Shown here piece by piece: positions 1 through 10,300 of a stretch of DNA of 64,000 nucleotides (position 1 is the first letter of the stretch; each line of letters begins with the position of its first letter). Position numbers and translations under genes: made by a program. The DNA comes from Timema cristinae (Eukaryota; Arthropoda; Insecta; Phasmatodea; Timematidae): contig JBCFYV010000100.1 of assembly GCA_039000515.1 (NCBI GenBank), positions 26,447,874 to 26,511,873 of the forward strand, read 5' to 3'. Below the pieces are notes generated by a model. That model was not told where the DNA came from and ran no database searches. It saw nothing but the letters and a program-made list of their open reading frames with translations.

Positions 1-510
1 TAAACTCGTCAGAGGAAGAGGGGAAGTGTTATCAGTAGTATATAAACAAGAAGCCTCACAAGGTAAACTCGTCAGAGGAAGAGGCGAAGTGTTATCAATG
101 GTATATAAACAAGAAGCCTCACAAGGTAAACTCGTCAGAGGAAGAGGCGAAGTGTTATCAGTAGTATATAAACAAGAAGCCTCACAAGGTAAACTCGTCA
201 GAGGAAGAGGCGAAGTGTTATCAGTAGTATATAAACAAGAAGCCTCACAAGGTAAAACGTCAGAGGAAGAGGGGAAGTGTTATCAGTAGTATATAAACAA
301 GAAGCCTCACAAGGTAAACTCGTCAGAGGAAGAGGGGAAGTGTTATCAGTAGTTTATAAACAAGAAGCCTCACAAGGTAAACTTGTCAGAGGAAGAGGGG
401 AAGTGTTATCAGTAGTATATAAACAAGAAGCCTCACAAGGTAAACTTGTCAGAGGAAGAGGAGAAGTGTTATCAGTGGTATATAAACAAGAAGCCTCACA
501 AGGTAAACTG
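1..510. repeat. 63-bp tandem array, about 8 units, open at the window edge
   Basis: About eight head-to-tail copies of a 63-bp unit (for example from 1 to 64) with only a few substitutions between copies. The period is a multiple of three and one forward frame is open through many units, giving a 21-residue repeat containing VVYKQEASQ. A one-base deletion near 255 shifts the frame, and no start, splice or gene context is visible, so a coding role is unproven. The array runs off the left edge, so its full size is unknown. Confidence 0.95.
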
Positions 511-884
511 TTCAATTTCTTTCTTCTCTTTTAATCCCGTACTATAGTCTGTTCATGATAAGATGACAGTTCAAAATCCATATGTTTAGGTTTAGGGTTG
601 CCAACACTTGTAAAGGATCACTTTTTTGTTATGAATATTAAGTTTTTTAATTACATGTTATGTTTTACATTTAAAATAACGTAAACTTATTTTTCTCACA
701 CTATTTCGTTACTTTTAATTATTTATTTCTACCCAATCCGAAACAATATTTTAGAAATAATTAAAAGTATTATTCTTCATTTTGTAATGTATCTATTATG
801 TGTAATAAAGTGCATACATCAATACATTTTAATACAGACATGTATTTACTTGGAAAAAAGAAAATACTTGTCATTTTTTATATA
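511..884. other. AT-rich unassigned sequence
   Basis: No gene recognised. A hAT-like terminus (TAGGGTTGCCAACACTTG) starts near 592, but no matching inverted end or duplication was found. Confidence 0.4.
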
Positions 885-900
885 TAATACATTATTTTAT

Positions 901-1180
901 GGTTGACCTGAAGGTCTACGAGTAAGGTGTCAGACTTCTGTGCTAAGGGTCCGGGGTTCAATACCCGGTCCTGGCACAGATTTATCTGATTACCAAACCC
1001 TTCCTTCACCTCCGACAAGGAGTGTATTAATCACAACTTCTGAATGTGTGGAATGCCAGGCCTCCACCGTGGTTCGGATTCCACGGTAAACTGCATCTCA
1101 TCTCACAATCACCCTACCATTACACATTAGCGTGAGTGCGTATAACCCGAACGGGTAGTAAGACGCGGTCCTAATAATAA
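901..1180 (+). mobile_element. SINE-A, full length, long subfamily
   Basis: tRNA-like head with box A-like GGTCTACGAGTAAGG and box B-like GGGGTTCAATACC, then the SINE-A body and the shared stem-loop tail ending in AAT repeats. It is flanked by an identical 16-bp duplication TAATACATTATTTTAT (885-900 and 1181-1196), so this is a complete retrotransposed copy. The body carries the extra TTAATCACAACTT segment also seen near 62150. Confidence 0.93.
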
Positions 1181-1186
1181 TAATAC

Positions 1187-1660
1187 ATTATTTTATTATA
1201 ACTTTATCGAATCTCGAAATATTTAACTGAATAAAATATTTTTCATCCACTGCGTGGGTGCATCATTGTAAAGAACTTGTTTCCGTCATGTTCAATCACG
1301 TGGTCTAAATTCGCCGGTCGTCATTTTGAAGCTTTATTAGTTAGGCCATTTGTGAAAGTTCTGTGAATATATATATTTTTTTAAAGTGGAACGATAAATA
1401 AGCTTTGTGCCCGAAACGACAACATCCTCAAAGACCCACCCTAGTTCTGGTGAAGAGTGCGCCTATGATCTTCAGGTCATAGCCAGTTCCATCACACGTA
1501 AACAAGATCCAGTCCATGTACACTCCGTTTATCCTGAAAGGTTTCAGTCTAGCCGTGACCAATCACTCTATGGCCTTATCACAGAGTGAGATACTATTTA
1601 GGTTAAGCCACCCTCATTAGGCCTTACACCTGGTAGAGATACAAACCCCGCCCTACTCAG
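1187..1660. other. Unassigned sequence with a possible SINE relic
   Basis: No gene recognised. The stretch 1595-1650 resembles a heavily decayed antisense SINE-C middle (CCACCCTCA followed by a degenerate box B), too weak to call on its own. Confidence 0.3.
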
Positions 1661-1663
1661 AAC

Positions 1664-2450
1664 AAAATATATTAATAAAACTATACAGTGTTTATTTTGC
1701 GGTTGTGGCAACAAACGATATTAGTAAATATAAATTGAAAAAAAAGTATTATATTCATAATTGTATCTTGTTATAACATACCATCAAAATAAAAAAATAA
1801 TATTATAATAATAATTTTAGCACCACGTCTTACTACCCGTTCGGGTTATACGCTTAAGTACTAATTACACTAATGGATTAGGAATTGTGAAGGTTGAATT
1901 ATAGGAAGTGAACCCGCATTTGCGTGGAGGGAGAGTGGAAAACCATTTAGGAAAAGCCACCCCCAGTTCACCCGACCTAGATTCGAACCTCGATCTTCCC
2001 GTCCTCAGCAGTCGAGCTAAACATGACAAGCACGTTAGCCAACTACGCCACCAGGCGGGTAAAATATTAAAATTTTATAACTAAAGAGAGGGCCATACAA
2101 AAAATATTAGTTTCTAAATAAAACGTTTTTACTTTGTTAACGGCCGCTTTGACAATTTGTGCAACGTTCATCAACAGCCCTTATTTCGAATGGTTCGCCA
2201 TCTTGATTTCAGAAGAGCACGTCACATTTTAGAAGCTTTCGTTTGAAAAGCATTTTAACCACACACGCCATTTCAAAATAAATAAATAAATAAACAAACA
2301 TCCAAACAGTTATTTTCATATGTTCGTATTTCAACAATTTTTGTGTGTGAATTTTTTTAACCGCCAAATGTAACGACAACTCATTATTATGGTCTTGCAG
2401 ATCACATGGTTTGGCGAATGGGTGTATGGTAACTTTTCCTAGCGGTCAGT
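1664..2450 (+). repeat. Dispersed repeat R1, copy 1, split by a SINE-B
   Basis: The flanks of the SINE at 1818-2060 match 8142-8690 in order and orientation: shared blocks include GGTTGTGGCAACAA-like, AAAACGTTTTTA, TTCGCCATCTTGAT-like and TTTTAGAAGCT. The 3' part (TTTGGCGAATGG, then GGTAACTTTTC) also resembles the inside of the mariner-like MITE at 20113-20336. This suggests a DNA-transposon relic; no coding remnant was recognised. Confidence 0.7.
1818..2060 (-). mobile_element. SINE-B, near full length
   Basis: Reads in reverse from the shared tail (TAGCACCACGTCTTACTACC at 1818) through the common B/C body to box B (GATTCGAACC in this orientation, near 1981) and the tRNA-like head ending GGCGGGT at 2060. 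It splits repeat R1. Confidence 0.92.
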
Positions 2451-2670
2451 TACTACCTCTCATACTATGGGTGTCCTATACCCTCAGTGCACCCATCCGA
2501 GATTCAAAACGCAGCTTTCCAATCAACGATAATTCATTATATTGCAAGCCTGACGGTTTAGACAATGTGACTACGGGTACGCGCAAGCCCATTAACTTTA
2601 TTTATGGCCGTGAAGTCATTTAAGGACAGTGTGTTGCAGGTTGCTGTTGGTCTTGACTCTTGTTTATTCT

Positions 2671-2885
2671 AGCACCGCGTCTTACTATCCTTTCAGGTTG
2701 TACACTTTTGTATATATATTAAGGTTAATGTGTTAGGGATGAGAAAGGTTGAATTTAGAGGAAATATCGCCGCATTTGTGTGGAGGTAGATTGAAAAAAT
2801 GTTTAGGAATATACACCCTCATACCTGACTGGGATTTAAACCACAATCTCACCATCATCGCATTAGAGTCTATTGTGCTGGACCT
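2671..2885 (-). mobile_element. SINE-C, diverged
   Basis: Shared tail at 2671 (AGCACCGCGTCTTACTATCC), body near 2755-2810 and a degraded tRNA-like head. The 5' end is indistinct. Confidence 0.75.
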
Positions 2886-2989
2886 GCTGTCTAGATGTGA
2901 GAGTTCCTGGATACAGATTCAGAGGTCCCGGGTTCAATCCCATGTGTCTACAGATTCTTCTATAAAGCAGTGGGTCTGGAAAGGAGTCA

Positions 2990-3170
2990 ACTCATCCTCG
3001 TGAGGACCATTGTGGAGTTATTTGAATAAATAAGTAGAGACTTCGGTTTGGAAAAATTAGGTTAGCGGCTGGAGAGTTGGTTGTGCTGACAACATGATAC
3101 CCTCTATCCGTAAATGTTGGCACTATCTCCGCCAACATGCAGTGGACGCTATGTCGGTATAGCTCGCTTG
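2990..3170 (+). repeat. Dispersed repeat R2, copy 1
   Basis: Contains CTCGTGAGGACC, then a short AAGTAG-type inverted motif, TTGTGCTGACAACATGA and ACCCTCTATCCG. The same ordered blocks occur at 23205-23362 and 34846-35015, all on the plus strand. From memory it resembles a repeat widespread in insect genomes; its class is uncertain. Confidence 0.7.
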
Positions 3171-3619
3171 CTGACTAAAACCATGGAGTTTCGATACGCT
3201 ATCTGGTAAAAAATAAAAAAGTATATCGACGACAGTAATAAAATTTACGTTAAAAAAATAAAAGGAAAAAATCCGAGAAACTGGCTCATTATTGCTTAAT
3301 TGCAGCCCACATCAAAATCACTATAAATATCATTGAAAGAATAAAATAATAAATAGTGAAGAGATTGAGTGATTACAAATGTTATTGCACATACGTGGGA
3401 ACGCGGTTCATAGCGTATTCATGTATTCCTGATCACTTACGATGTGAGGGTTTGCGCAACTTGAGAGAAGTAACGATTGCCAACAGAGCCAATTAGTTCA
3501 CCGTGCTGAGTCAAATGATTGTAGTAATACATAATAATATAGAATTACGTTCTAGTGAGCTGGGATGAGATAATGGGTTAGAGAATCAATCAGGTAAAGC
3601 ATAAGTGATGAGTTTTTTA
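3171..3619. other. Unassigned AT-rich sequence
   Basis: No gene, RNA or repeat family recognised. Confidence 0.4.
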
Positions 3620-3865
3620 ATCACCGCACCATACTATCTGTTCAGGTTATGTCGTATATAGATTACTCCTATGCAGTAGAGATAAGAAAAAAAGCATTTT
3701 AGAGGTAGTATACCGGAATTTGTGTGGAAGGGTAGTGGTAAACCATTTAGTAAATACCCACCTCAGCAGACCCGACTGGGATTCTAACCCCGATCTCCCC
3801 GTTATCAGTAGGACAGTATAACACGAGAGTGTCTATTTAGACCCTTATTCCATCGAAGTGGGTAT
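3620..3865 (-). mobile_element. SINE-C, diverged, full span
   Basis: Tail at 3620 (TCACCGCACCATACTATC), body at 3690-3770, antisense box B GATTCTAACC near 3780, head to CGAAGTGGGT at 3865. Confidence 0.8.
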
Positions 3866-4019
3866 GAGTGATGATGTATGGGAGAAAGTGAACAGGAATA
3901 GCTGAGGTCATTTAAAGGAATAGATGAAGGTATGGTTGAGGGAATGGGTATAAAAATTATACTGAATTTATACTCTGACTTTGTAACATTCCTGCTTTCA
4001 CGGCACCTTTGTGATCATA

Positions 4020-4420
4020 ATTCCTCGACCTCGTATATCACTGCCGATTCGTAGTCCTTCGCCGATTCAGAATTTCACTATTTAGACTTAGTGACTAGTA
4101 CCGTCGCGATCCCTCTGTTATTAAAATCTGTAACTCATTCTTTGCCGACTTCGTAGTCCTTCCTGCCGAATTCTTCTGAAGAGACTACTTATCTAGTACT
4201 CTCGAATTATCTTGAGTAGAACTTGTCCTTTTTGCGATGTATCCTTTAATTAAACTCCAGTGATTTGTAGACTGTCTTTGATATAACTCTGCAATCTACA
4301 CTTTTTGTTGAATTTGTAGAACTTCCTGTAGACCTCGTAGAGCTTCTTGCCGAATTCGTAGTCCTTTCTGCCGAATTTATAATCCATTTTACCGAAAATA
4401 TCTCCCTCCTGAGTGTGTAG
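4020..4420. repeat. Degenerate 21-bp minisatellite
   Basis: Units of the type GAATTCGTAGTCCTT plus CCTGCC recur. The clearest run is about 4304-4395, four consecutive 21-bp units beginning GAATTTGTAG, GACCTCGTAG, GAATTCGTAG, GAATTTATAA; scattered copies lie near 4030-4070 and 4140-4175. The 21-bp period keeps frame, but stops interrupt it and no gene is apparent. Confidence 0.65.
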
Positions 4421-4699
4421 AAATTTCTTAAAAACTAAGGTGGACGGACTCCCACTGCGCCATAGGCCTCTGCGCGTCTCAACAGAACGATTTATTCTTT
4501 ACGCATAGGCCTATTTAAATGGATCACTCACACCGGAGCGGGGAGCACAAAACGGAGGCAATGATTAAGCGTAGAGAATAAAAACGTGCGGTGGTGTGCA
4601 AAGAAGTCCCCTTTAGTAGACCTCACCAATAAGATTTGATTGATTTGAGTTGTTCTAAAATTAGCTAAGGTGAGTCGTTAACAGTCATAACTGACTAAC

Positions 4700-4700
<1 letters not shown>
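4421..4700. other. Unassigned sequence
   Basis: No gene, RNA or known repeat recognised; slightly more GC-rich near 4440-4560. Confidence 0.35.

Positions 4701-4734
<34 letters not shown>
4701..4734. repeat. (AAT)n microsatellite
   Basis: About eleven AAT units. It may be the surviving tail of a lost SINE, but no SINE sequence adjoins it. Confidence 0.9.
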
Positions 4735-4736
<2 letters not shown>

Positions 4737-4879
4737 GATTGTATCTTTACAAAATTAATACACTACCATCGAAAGCTATCCTCCATCTGTTGGCATGTTG
4801 ACAATTTTACAAAACCGAAACGGTAGATTGATACGCTTGGTGCGAATGAATATTACTTTGAAGACAGAGGTTTGACTGA

Positions 4880-5136
4880 AACCCGCATCAGTGACCGCAT
4901 GGTCTAAGGTGTTACTCTCTCAGTAGACTAGTCTGCCGATGACGGAGCGATCAAGGATAAAATCTCAGCCGGGTGTATTGAGCGTGGTTCTCTCTCTTTT
5001 CCTCTCTCTCTCTCTCTCCTCTCTTTTCTCTCACAGTAAATGCGGGCACACTTATAACCATCTTCATAAATAAAACCAATAGCTTAATTAGTACAAAAGC
5101 ATATAACCCTAGCGGGTAGTAAAAGGTGGTGCTAAG
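4880..5136 (+). mobile_element. SINE-C with an internal CT expansion
   Basis: Head ACCCGCATCAGTGACCGCAT at 4881, body, then a (CT)-rich tract at 4988-5030 expanded from the normal TTTTCCACTCTCCCTCC segment, then the shared tail near 5100. The purine/pyrimidine expansion inside the SINE body is a local microsatellite birth. Confidence 0.85.
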
Positions 5137-5213
5137 AAAAAGTTTTGAGTGCAAAGTAGATTTTCCATGGGGCGCTTTTTACCACTATTTGATTTCCCAT
5201 TAAATTTTCTTTT

Positions 5214-5460
5214 TAGCAGTGTCTTACTACCCGTAAACGTAATACACCTATGTATTAATTACGCTAATGGTTATAGGGATTAGTAAGGTTATATTTATAT
5301 AAATTATACCCGCATTTGCACGTACAGGAGAGTGGAAAACTATTTTTGGAAAATACCATCCTCAGTACACCTGACCAATATTTGAACCTAGATCTCCCCG
5401 TAATCTGCAGTCTAGTCTACTACGATAGTAACGCCTTAGACCATGCGGCCATCGAAGCGC
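5214..5460 (-). mobile_element. SINE-C, full span
   Basis: Tail TTAGCAGTGTCTTACTACCC at 5214, body, antisense box B near 5380-5395, head ending CATCGAAGCG at about 5458. Sits 78 bp from the plus-strand copy above, tail to tail. Confidence 0.85.
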
Positions 5461-5869
5461 GTCATTTGAATTTAATTCGGCGATAGTTTGTACTGGAATC
5501 CAAACTTTTGAATATGGAAATAATGGGAGCTACCGTAAAATTGATGTGAACAAACAATCAATAAGTGGAAGAATTTAATTTTTTTTTAATTCACTCTCTA
5601 TAAGTCGTATGAAGAACACGGAACCGCCAGTAGCTGGCTGACTCTTATGATAACAAGGACGGTATTTATGTAGCAATTATCCCTGCAAAAATAACTACGT
5701 GACCTATGTGGCGCAAGTGTTGTTCAGGTTGCCTAGACTGAGGCACCACATCATCCCACCATCACGACCGAACTCACATACTTGAACCAAAACAAAATCT
5801 CAATTTAAAAAAGAAGTAATGAAGTTTTGGGGTGATTTATGTAACCAACTGTCTTTATATATACACTTA

Positions 5870-5871
<2 letters not shown>

Positions 5872-5923
<52 letters not shown>
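5872..5923. repeat. Compound (CT)n(TA)n microsatellite
   Basis: An uninterrupted CT run of about 34 bp passes directly into an AT run of about 18 bp. Confidence 0.95.
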
Positions 5924-6128
5924 ATTTTTATAAAGTATGTAAGATATTTTAACTTTCTCATATAACAAGATTAAAGAAATTCATGACACTGAAAATATTA
6001 ATCTCTAACTTATAACTATATTTAGATTCGTGTTTTTATCAGCTTTTTTACAAAGTAGTTATTTCTTAAAGGGTTTTAAAAATAATAAAATTTAAATCTT
6101 TACACGAATATATAAAATTATAGTTTTT

Positions 6129-6357
6129 TTAGTACCACGTTTTACCACCCGTTCGGATTGTACGCTATCAAACATAACTCTCTTTTGTAGGACAGAGGGA
6201 AGATCTATGTCTAACTAATATACAAATTGTAGAGAAAGTTCATCCGCATTTTCTTGGAGAGAGAACGACAAACCATTTCAAAACATTTCACCCTCAGTAC
6301 ACCTTAAAAGCATTCGAGCCGCGATCCTCCTGTCACCGGGAATCTAATCCAACGGGG
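6129..6357 (-). mobile_element. SINE-C, strongly diverged
   Basis: Tail TAGTACCACGTTTTACCACC, body words CATCCGCATTTTCTTGGAG and CACCCTCAGTACACC, and a weak antisense box B. The head is replaced or lost at the edge of the MITE that follows. Confidence 0.65.
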
Positions 6358-6362
6358 GTGAC

Positions 6363-6508
6363 GGCCAGTGACAGACTGACGTTTTGGTCGCTGCGACATA
6401 AACACCGCGACCAGGGGTCGCAACACCCAAGAAACGCTCACATCGAAGTTTTGAAATCTGCCGCAGCGTTTGTGTCGCAGCGACCAAAACGTCAGTTTAT
6501 CACCGGCC
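6363..6508. mobile_element. 146-bp MITE with ~40-bp terminal inverted repeats
   Basis: Left end starts GGCCAGTGACAGACTGACG; the complement of the right end starts GGCCGGTGATAAACTGACG, and the match continues through TTTTGGTCGCTGCGACA. No convincing target duplication was found. It abuts a foldback element on the right. Superfamily not determined; a PIF/Harbinger origin is possible from the GGCC ends. Confidence 0.85.
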
Positions 6509-7206
6509 TTAAGGTGGGAAGGAAGAGGACGCGAGCTAAAGCCAGTGTTTTTGTAGTTTTAATAGCAAACACATTTTTTCGACAAAATAAATAAAATATC
6601 ACTCAAGCAGAAACATAGAGAATTTAATTTTCTTCACACGGTGACCTTGACAGTTGTTAAATATCTGCCAGCATAGCGGCATTAGATGAGAAGCTTTTAA
6701 GGTGCGGCAGAAGGGAGAACGAGTAATGTTATAGTTTTTATAACATTACATTTTTTTTGAAAAAATAAATCAAATGTTTATCCAGTAGCAACATAAAGTT
6801 TAGTTTTCTGCACATGCTATTATCAACAGATCTTGAATATCTGTCAAGGGTGTCCAGGAATTTTCTCAAAACTTTCTCTCTTTCTTTAAAAAGTTTTGAC
6901 AAAATTCCAGGACACCCTTGACAGATATTCAAGATCTGTTGATATTAGAATGTGCATAAAACTAAACTCTATGTTGCTACTGGAGAAATATTTTATTTGT
7001 AAAATAAGAGAAAAATTTGTCATTAAATTTCAGGACATCCTTGACAGACAGCCTATTCGAAACTGTTGATATCACCATGTGAAGAAAATTAAACTATATG
7101 TTTCTACTGGATAAATATTATATTTATTTGGTCCAAAATATGTTTTTTGCTATAAACATTTAAAAAAAACTGCTCTTAGCTCACGTTCTTTATCCTCCCA
7201 TCTTAA
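6509..7206. mobile_element. Foldback element FB1, nested or rearranged pair
   Basis: Begins TTAAGGTGGGAAGGAAGAGG and ends in the inverted form (CCTCCCATCTTAA). A second FB1-like end (TTAAGGTGCGGCAG) starts inside near 6698, and a long near-perfect palindrome is centred near 6890: the arm with AACAGATCTTGAATATCTG at about 6825 is mirrored at about 6930. This looks like one FB1 copy inserted in, or recombined with, another. Confidence 0.8.
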
Positions 7207-7547
7207 AATTAGCTGCTCAGCGTCCTCGACGACAACAGTGCAGCGGGAAAAAAAAACAATCATACTCATCAAAATATCAATTCACCGCCTATGTGTCTTT
7301 CAAAATATTGAGAGAGAATAAAAATCAGGTCATTTGGGTTGCAAATTTAAATTCAATTCAACCAAATATTAATTTACGATAATGGTGGGATAGTGTAAGT
7401 AGACACTTATGAATTAAATTTTTTAACTTTTTGGAATTTTTACCGTCGGTATAAGTTTGCCAAATTTCAAGTTTCTAGCTCATCTGGAAGTGGCTAAACA
7501 TTAATGTCAGTGAGTGAGTCAGCCGTGTGGTTTTATAGTAGTATGAT
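7207..7547. other. AT-rich sequence, possible repeat end
   Basis: No gene. The stretch 7450-7530 (GCCAAATTTCAAGTTTCTAG, then a GTGAGTGAGTCAG run) resembles ends of dispersed arthropod repeats known to me only by motif; class not assigned. Confidence 0.3.
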
Positions 7548-7723
7548 AATATAATTACGTTAATGGTTTAAGATATGAGGAAGGTTATATTTAGAGGAAG
7601 TGTATCCACATTTGCGTGGAAAACAATTTTTTTTAACCTCAGTACATCCGACTGAGATTCGAACCTCGATCTCTCCGTCAACTGCGAGAGTAACGCCTTA
7701 GACCAGGCGGCTAAAGAAGCTGG
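7548..7723 (-). mobile_element. SINE-C lacking the tail
   Basis: Body and head are present (AATTACGTTAATGG, CACATTTGCGTGGA, GATTCGAACCTCG, GCCTTAGACCAGGCGGC). The terminal stem-loop and AAT tail are missing. Confidence 0.8.
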
Positions 7724-7956
7724 TTTCCTCCTGTTCTAGATCGACACTAATATTTAACATAAAGAAATAAGTCTCATTATTTGCGCGGATCGATACTCTT
7801 TCAAAGGCATCCGATAACCTTGTTTTTCTCGTGCCATCACCGACTTGAGAGGAAATATTCTCACACTACGTTATTTGAGAGAGTAGCAGTTTTGAAGCTT
7901 CAAAATACCTCAAGACACTCCTCAATTCTCTCAAAATATTTTCTCTCTCCTTTTTT

Positions 7957-7990
7957 TACACCGCATCTTACTACCTATTCAGGTTGTACG
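7957..7990 (-). mobile_element. Solo SINE tail fragment
   Basis: Only the shared 3' tail remains. Its inner stem has the paired variant ACCT/AGGT in place of ACCC/GGGT. Confidence 0.7.
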
Positions 7991-8141
7991 GACAAAGTCT
8001 TACGTTATGAACCTGTTGAAAATGTCTTTGTTTGTTTAAGGAATCCTAGACCTACAGTTGACTTCCGATTGTTTAACACTTATAATAACACTTCTCTAAG
8101 GATTATTAAGTAATTGTATTTTTCGCAACTTATTGAAAGAA

Positions 8142-8690
8142 GGAAAATATATTAATACAACTTTTTTTTTATTGCTGTTGTGGCAACAAGAGATATTATC
8201 GTGCATGAAATAATAAATTAAAAAGTATTATGTTCACACTTGTATCTTCTTATAACTGGCCACTGAAATAAGTGTTCTTTAAAATTTAGAGAAAGAGCCA
8301 AACAAAACATTAGTTTCAAAACAAAACGTTTTTATTTGGTAAACAGGTACGCATGAACACAATCAAACATCGTTTGTATGACATTAACAGCCACCTTCGT
8401 TTTGTCTGGTTCACCATCTTAATTGTGGAAAGAACGCAGCCTTTTAGAAGCTCTGATTTGTCAGGAATTTAAGTGAACTACAGACACACTCGCGCAAAAA
8501 AAATCCTAACGGTAATTTTCATAAGTTCTTATTTTAATAGTAAAAAAACAGTTAAAATAAGTTCATAGCTATAAACAAATTGTTTGTTGTGTAAGTTTTG
8601 ACTGCCAAAAGTGACAGAAACTCAACATATGTTCTGGCGAATGGCTACTTGAGAGTAGATCTGGTAGCTTCTGAAAACTGTCTCTTTTTA
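8142..8690 (+). repeat. Dispersed repeat R1, copy 2
   Basis: Matches 1664-2450 outside its SINE. Shared landmarks include GTTGTGGCAACAA, AAGTATTATGTTCA, ACATTAGTTTC, AAAACGTTTTTA and TCTGGCGAATGG. Uninterrupted here, so it marks the ancestral form of the R1 locus. Confidence 0.7.
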
Positions 8691-9404
8691 CACTTCAGTG
8701 GTGAATCGGTATTATGTTTCTAACTATTTACTTTGATTTTAGAACTTGGACATTTCCTGTGCAATTTCGTTGTGAATGAACTAAATTCACTATTACGTAA
8801 TTTTCTTTTTTAATTATAAATGATTTCAGTTGTTTTCTATATATACTTCAACTAGTGAACCATTCTCTCCTATTTACAGACTAAAGATGGCATTGTAAAT
8901 ATCGAAGTATCTTTGCGGGAATGATGAATTGATGAAGGCGCTGTGTTTATACATCGTCCAACATTTTTATTTATTTCTAAAATTTATACAACAATTTTAA
9001 TTTCTTTACAACAAGCAAAATTTCCAGTTGTAAATTTTAAACGGTTTTTTATTTGTTAAGATATGAAAAAAACCAACATGTTTCAAAGAATTTGACAAGA
9101 GCTCTATTTTAGTAAACAAACAAACTTTTCTTTCTTCCTACATCTCATCTGCATAGATAAAATATAAAACATGTTAATAATATTTTTATAGATTTATTAC
9201 AAAATTTGTTGGATTATCAAGATTTAAAATGTAAGGTTCTTAATCATAAAGGGAAATGTTGATAAATGTCACCATAATTTTAGCGTAACCCATATTTTGA
9301 AATAACTAACAAAATATTAAATAAGAGGTCTTAGTCCTCCGGTAGGTGAAATTTTACCCTTGACGTTTTTAGGTTTTTTTTAGGTTTCCAGCTATGTATC
9401 AACC
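8691..9404. other. AT-rich unassigned sequence
   Basis: No gene, RNA or recognised repeat. Confidence 0.4.
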
Positions 9405-9648
9405 CTCTAAAGCAGTGGTTCCCAGCATTTTTCAGATCACACCCCCTTTGGTAGATCAAATACACATGCTGAGCTTACCTCGCCCGAACCCTCAGCTTTT
9501 TGGTAAAGTTAAAAAAATCTTTTCTAGTCGCTTCTTTCAATCAATGGAACATTGGCAGCATAATGGGGACAACAATCTTTATAAAAATAAGTGTGATAGT
9601 TGGCGCTGTTTCGTTTCCATCAGTTGGGTTTTAATATTAATTGACGTC

Positions 9649-9913
9649 GGTGACCTGGTGGTCTAGGGGTAAGGTGTCAGACTTCTGTGCTGGCGGCCGG
9701 GGTTCAATCCTCGGTCCCGGCAAAGATTTATCTGATTTCCAAACCCTTCCTTCACCTCTGACAAGTTGTCTTGTGAATGTGGGGAATGCCAGGCCTCCAC
9801 CGTGGTTCGGATCCCACGTTAAACTGTAGGTCCTCCATTTCAACTCACTATCACCCTACCATTACACATTAGCGTAAGTGCGTATAACCCGAACGGGTAG
9901 TAAGACGCAGTGC

Positions 9914-9915
<2 letters not shown>
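9649..9915 (+). mobile_element. SINE-A, full length, inside a hAT element
   Basis: Complete head (GGTGACCTGGTGGTCTAGG), body and tail. It interrupts the hAT element and is therefore younger. A clean duplication was not found, possibly because of the long AAT/ATT tract at its 3' end. Confidence 0.93.

Positions 9916-10008
<93 letters not shown>
9916..10008. repeat. (AAT)n(ATT)n palindromic microsatellite
   Basis: About 42 bp of AAT units switch directly to about 51 bp of ATT units, giving a perfect 80+ bp inverted repeat that can form a hairpin. It starts as the tail of the SINE-A. Confidence 0.95.
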
Positions 10009-10010
<2 letters not shown>

Positions 10011-10300
10011 AAATGGTAGGCAGTGTTGCTAATACCACAAAGGAAAAAAATCTCACTTACTTTGGAACAAGGGATTTAGATTTAAGAAAGGTTTTAAATT
10101 CCTATCTTATTTTTAACGTTATTTCTTCATTGATCCACGCCTTTCCCCACCCTGGAAGTTCTTCACACCCCACAGGTTGGGAACCAACTGCTCTAAAGCC
10201 TTTTAATCAAATCGAATGGTAAATCGCCAGAGGGAAACATTGTTCTCCGCAAGACCACAGTCAAGAGCTTCGCGGCAAGATACATGCGGGTGAACAAGTT

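Larger units (their letters stand above)
9413..10190. mobile_element. Non-autonomous hAT element carrying a SINE-A
   Basis: Left terminus CAGTGGTTCCCAGC; the complement of the right terminus is CAGTTGGTTCCCAACC. An identical 8-bp duplication CTCTAAAG flanks it (9405-9412 and 10191-10198), as expected for hAT. Without the SINE and its AAT/ATT tract (9649-10008) the element is about 418 bp. No transposase remnant is visible. Confidence 0.92.

Noticed and set aside
592..620. hAT element starting TAGGGTTGCCAACACTTG
   Set aside because: Plausible terminus, but no complementary end or 8-bp duplication found.
9637..9843. Open frames beginning [15 protein letters not shown] at several loci
   Set aside because: Antisense translation of the SINE-A body; repeated because the SINE is repeated.
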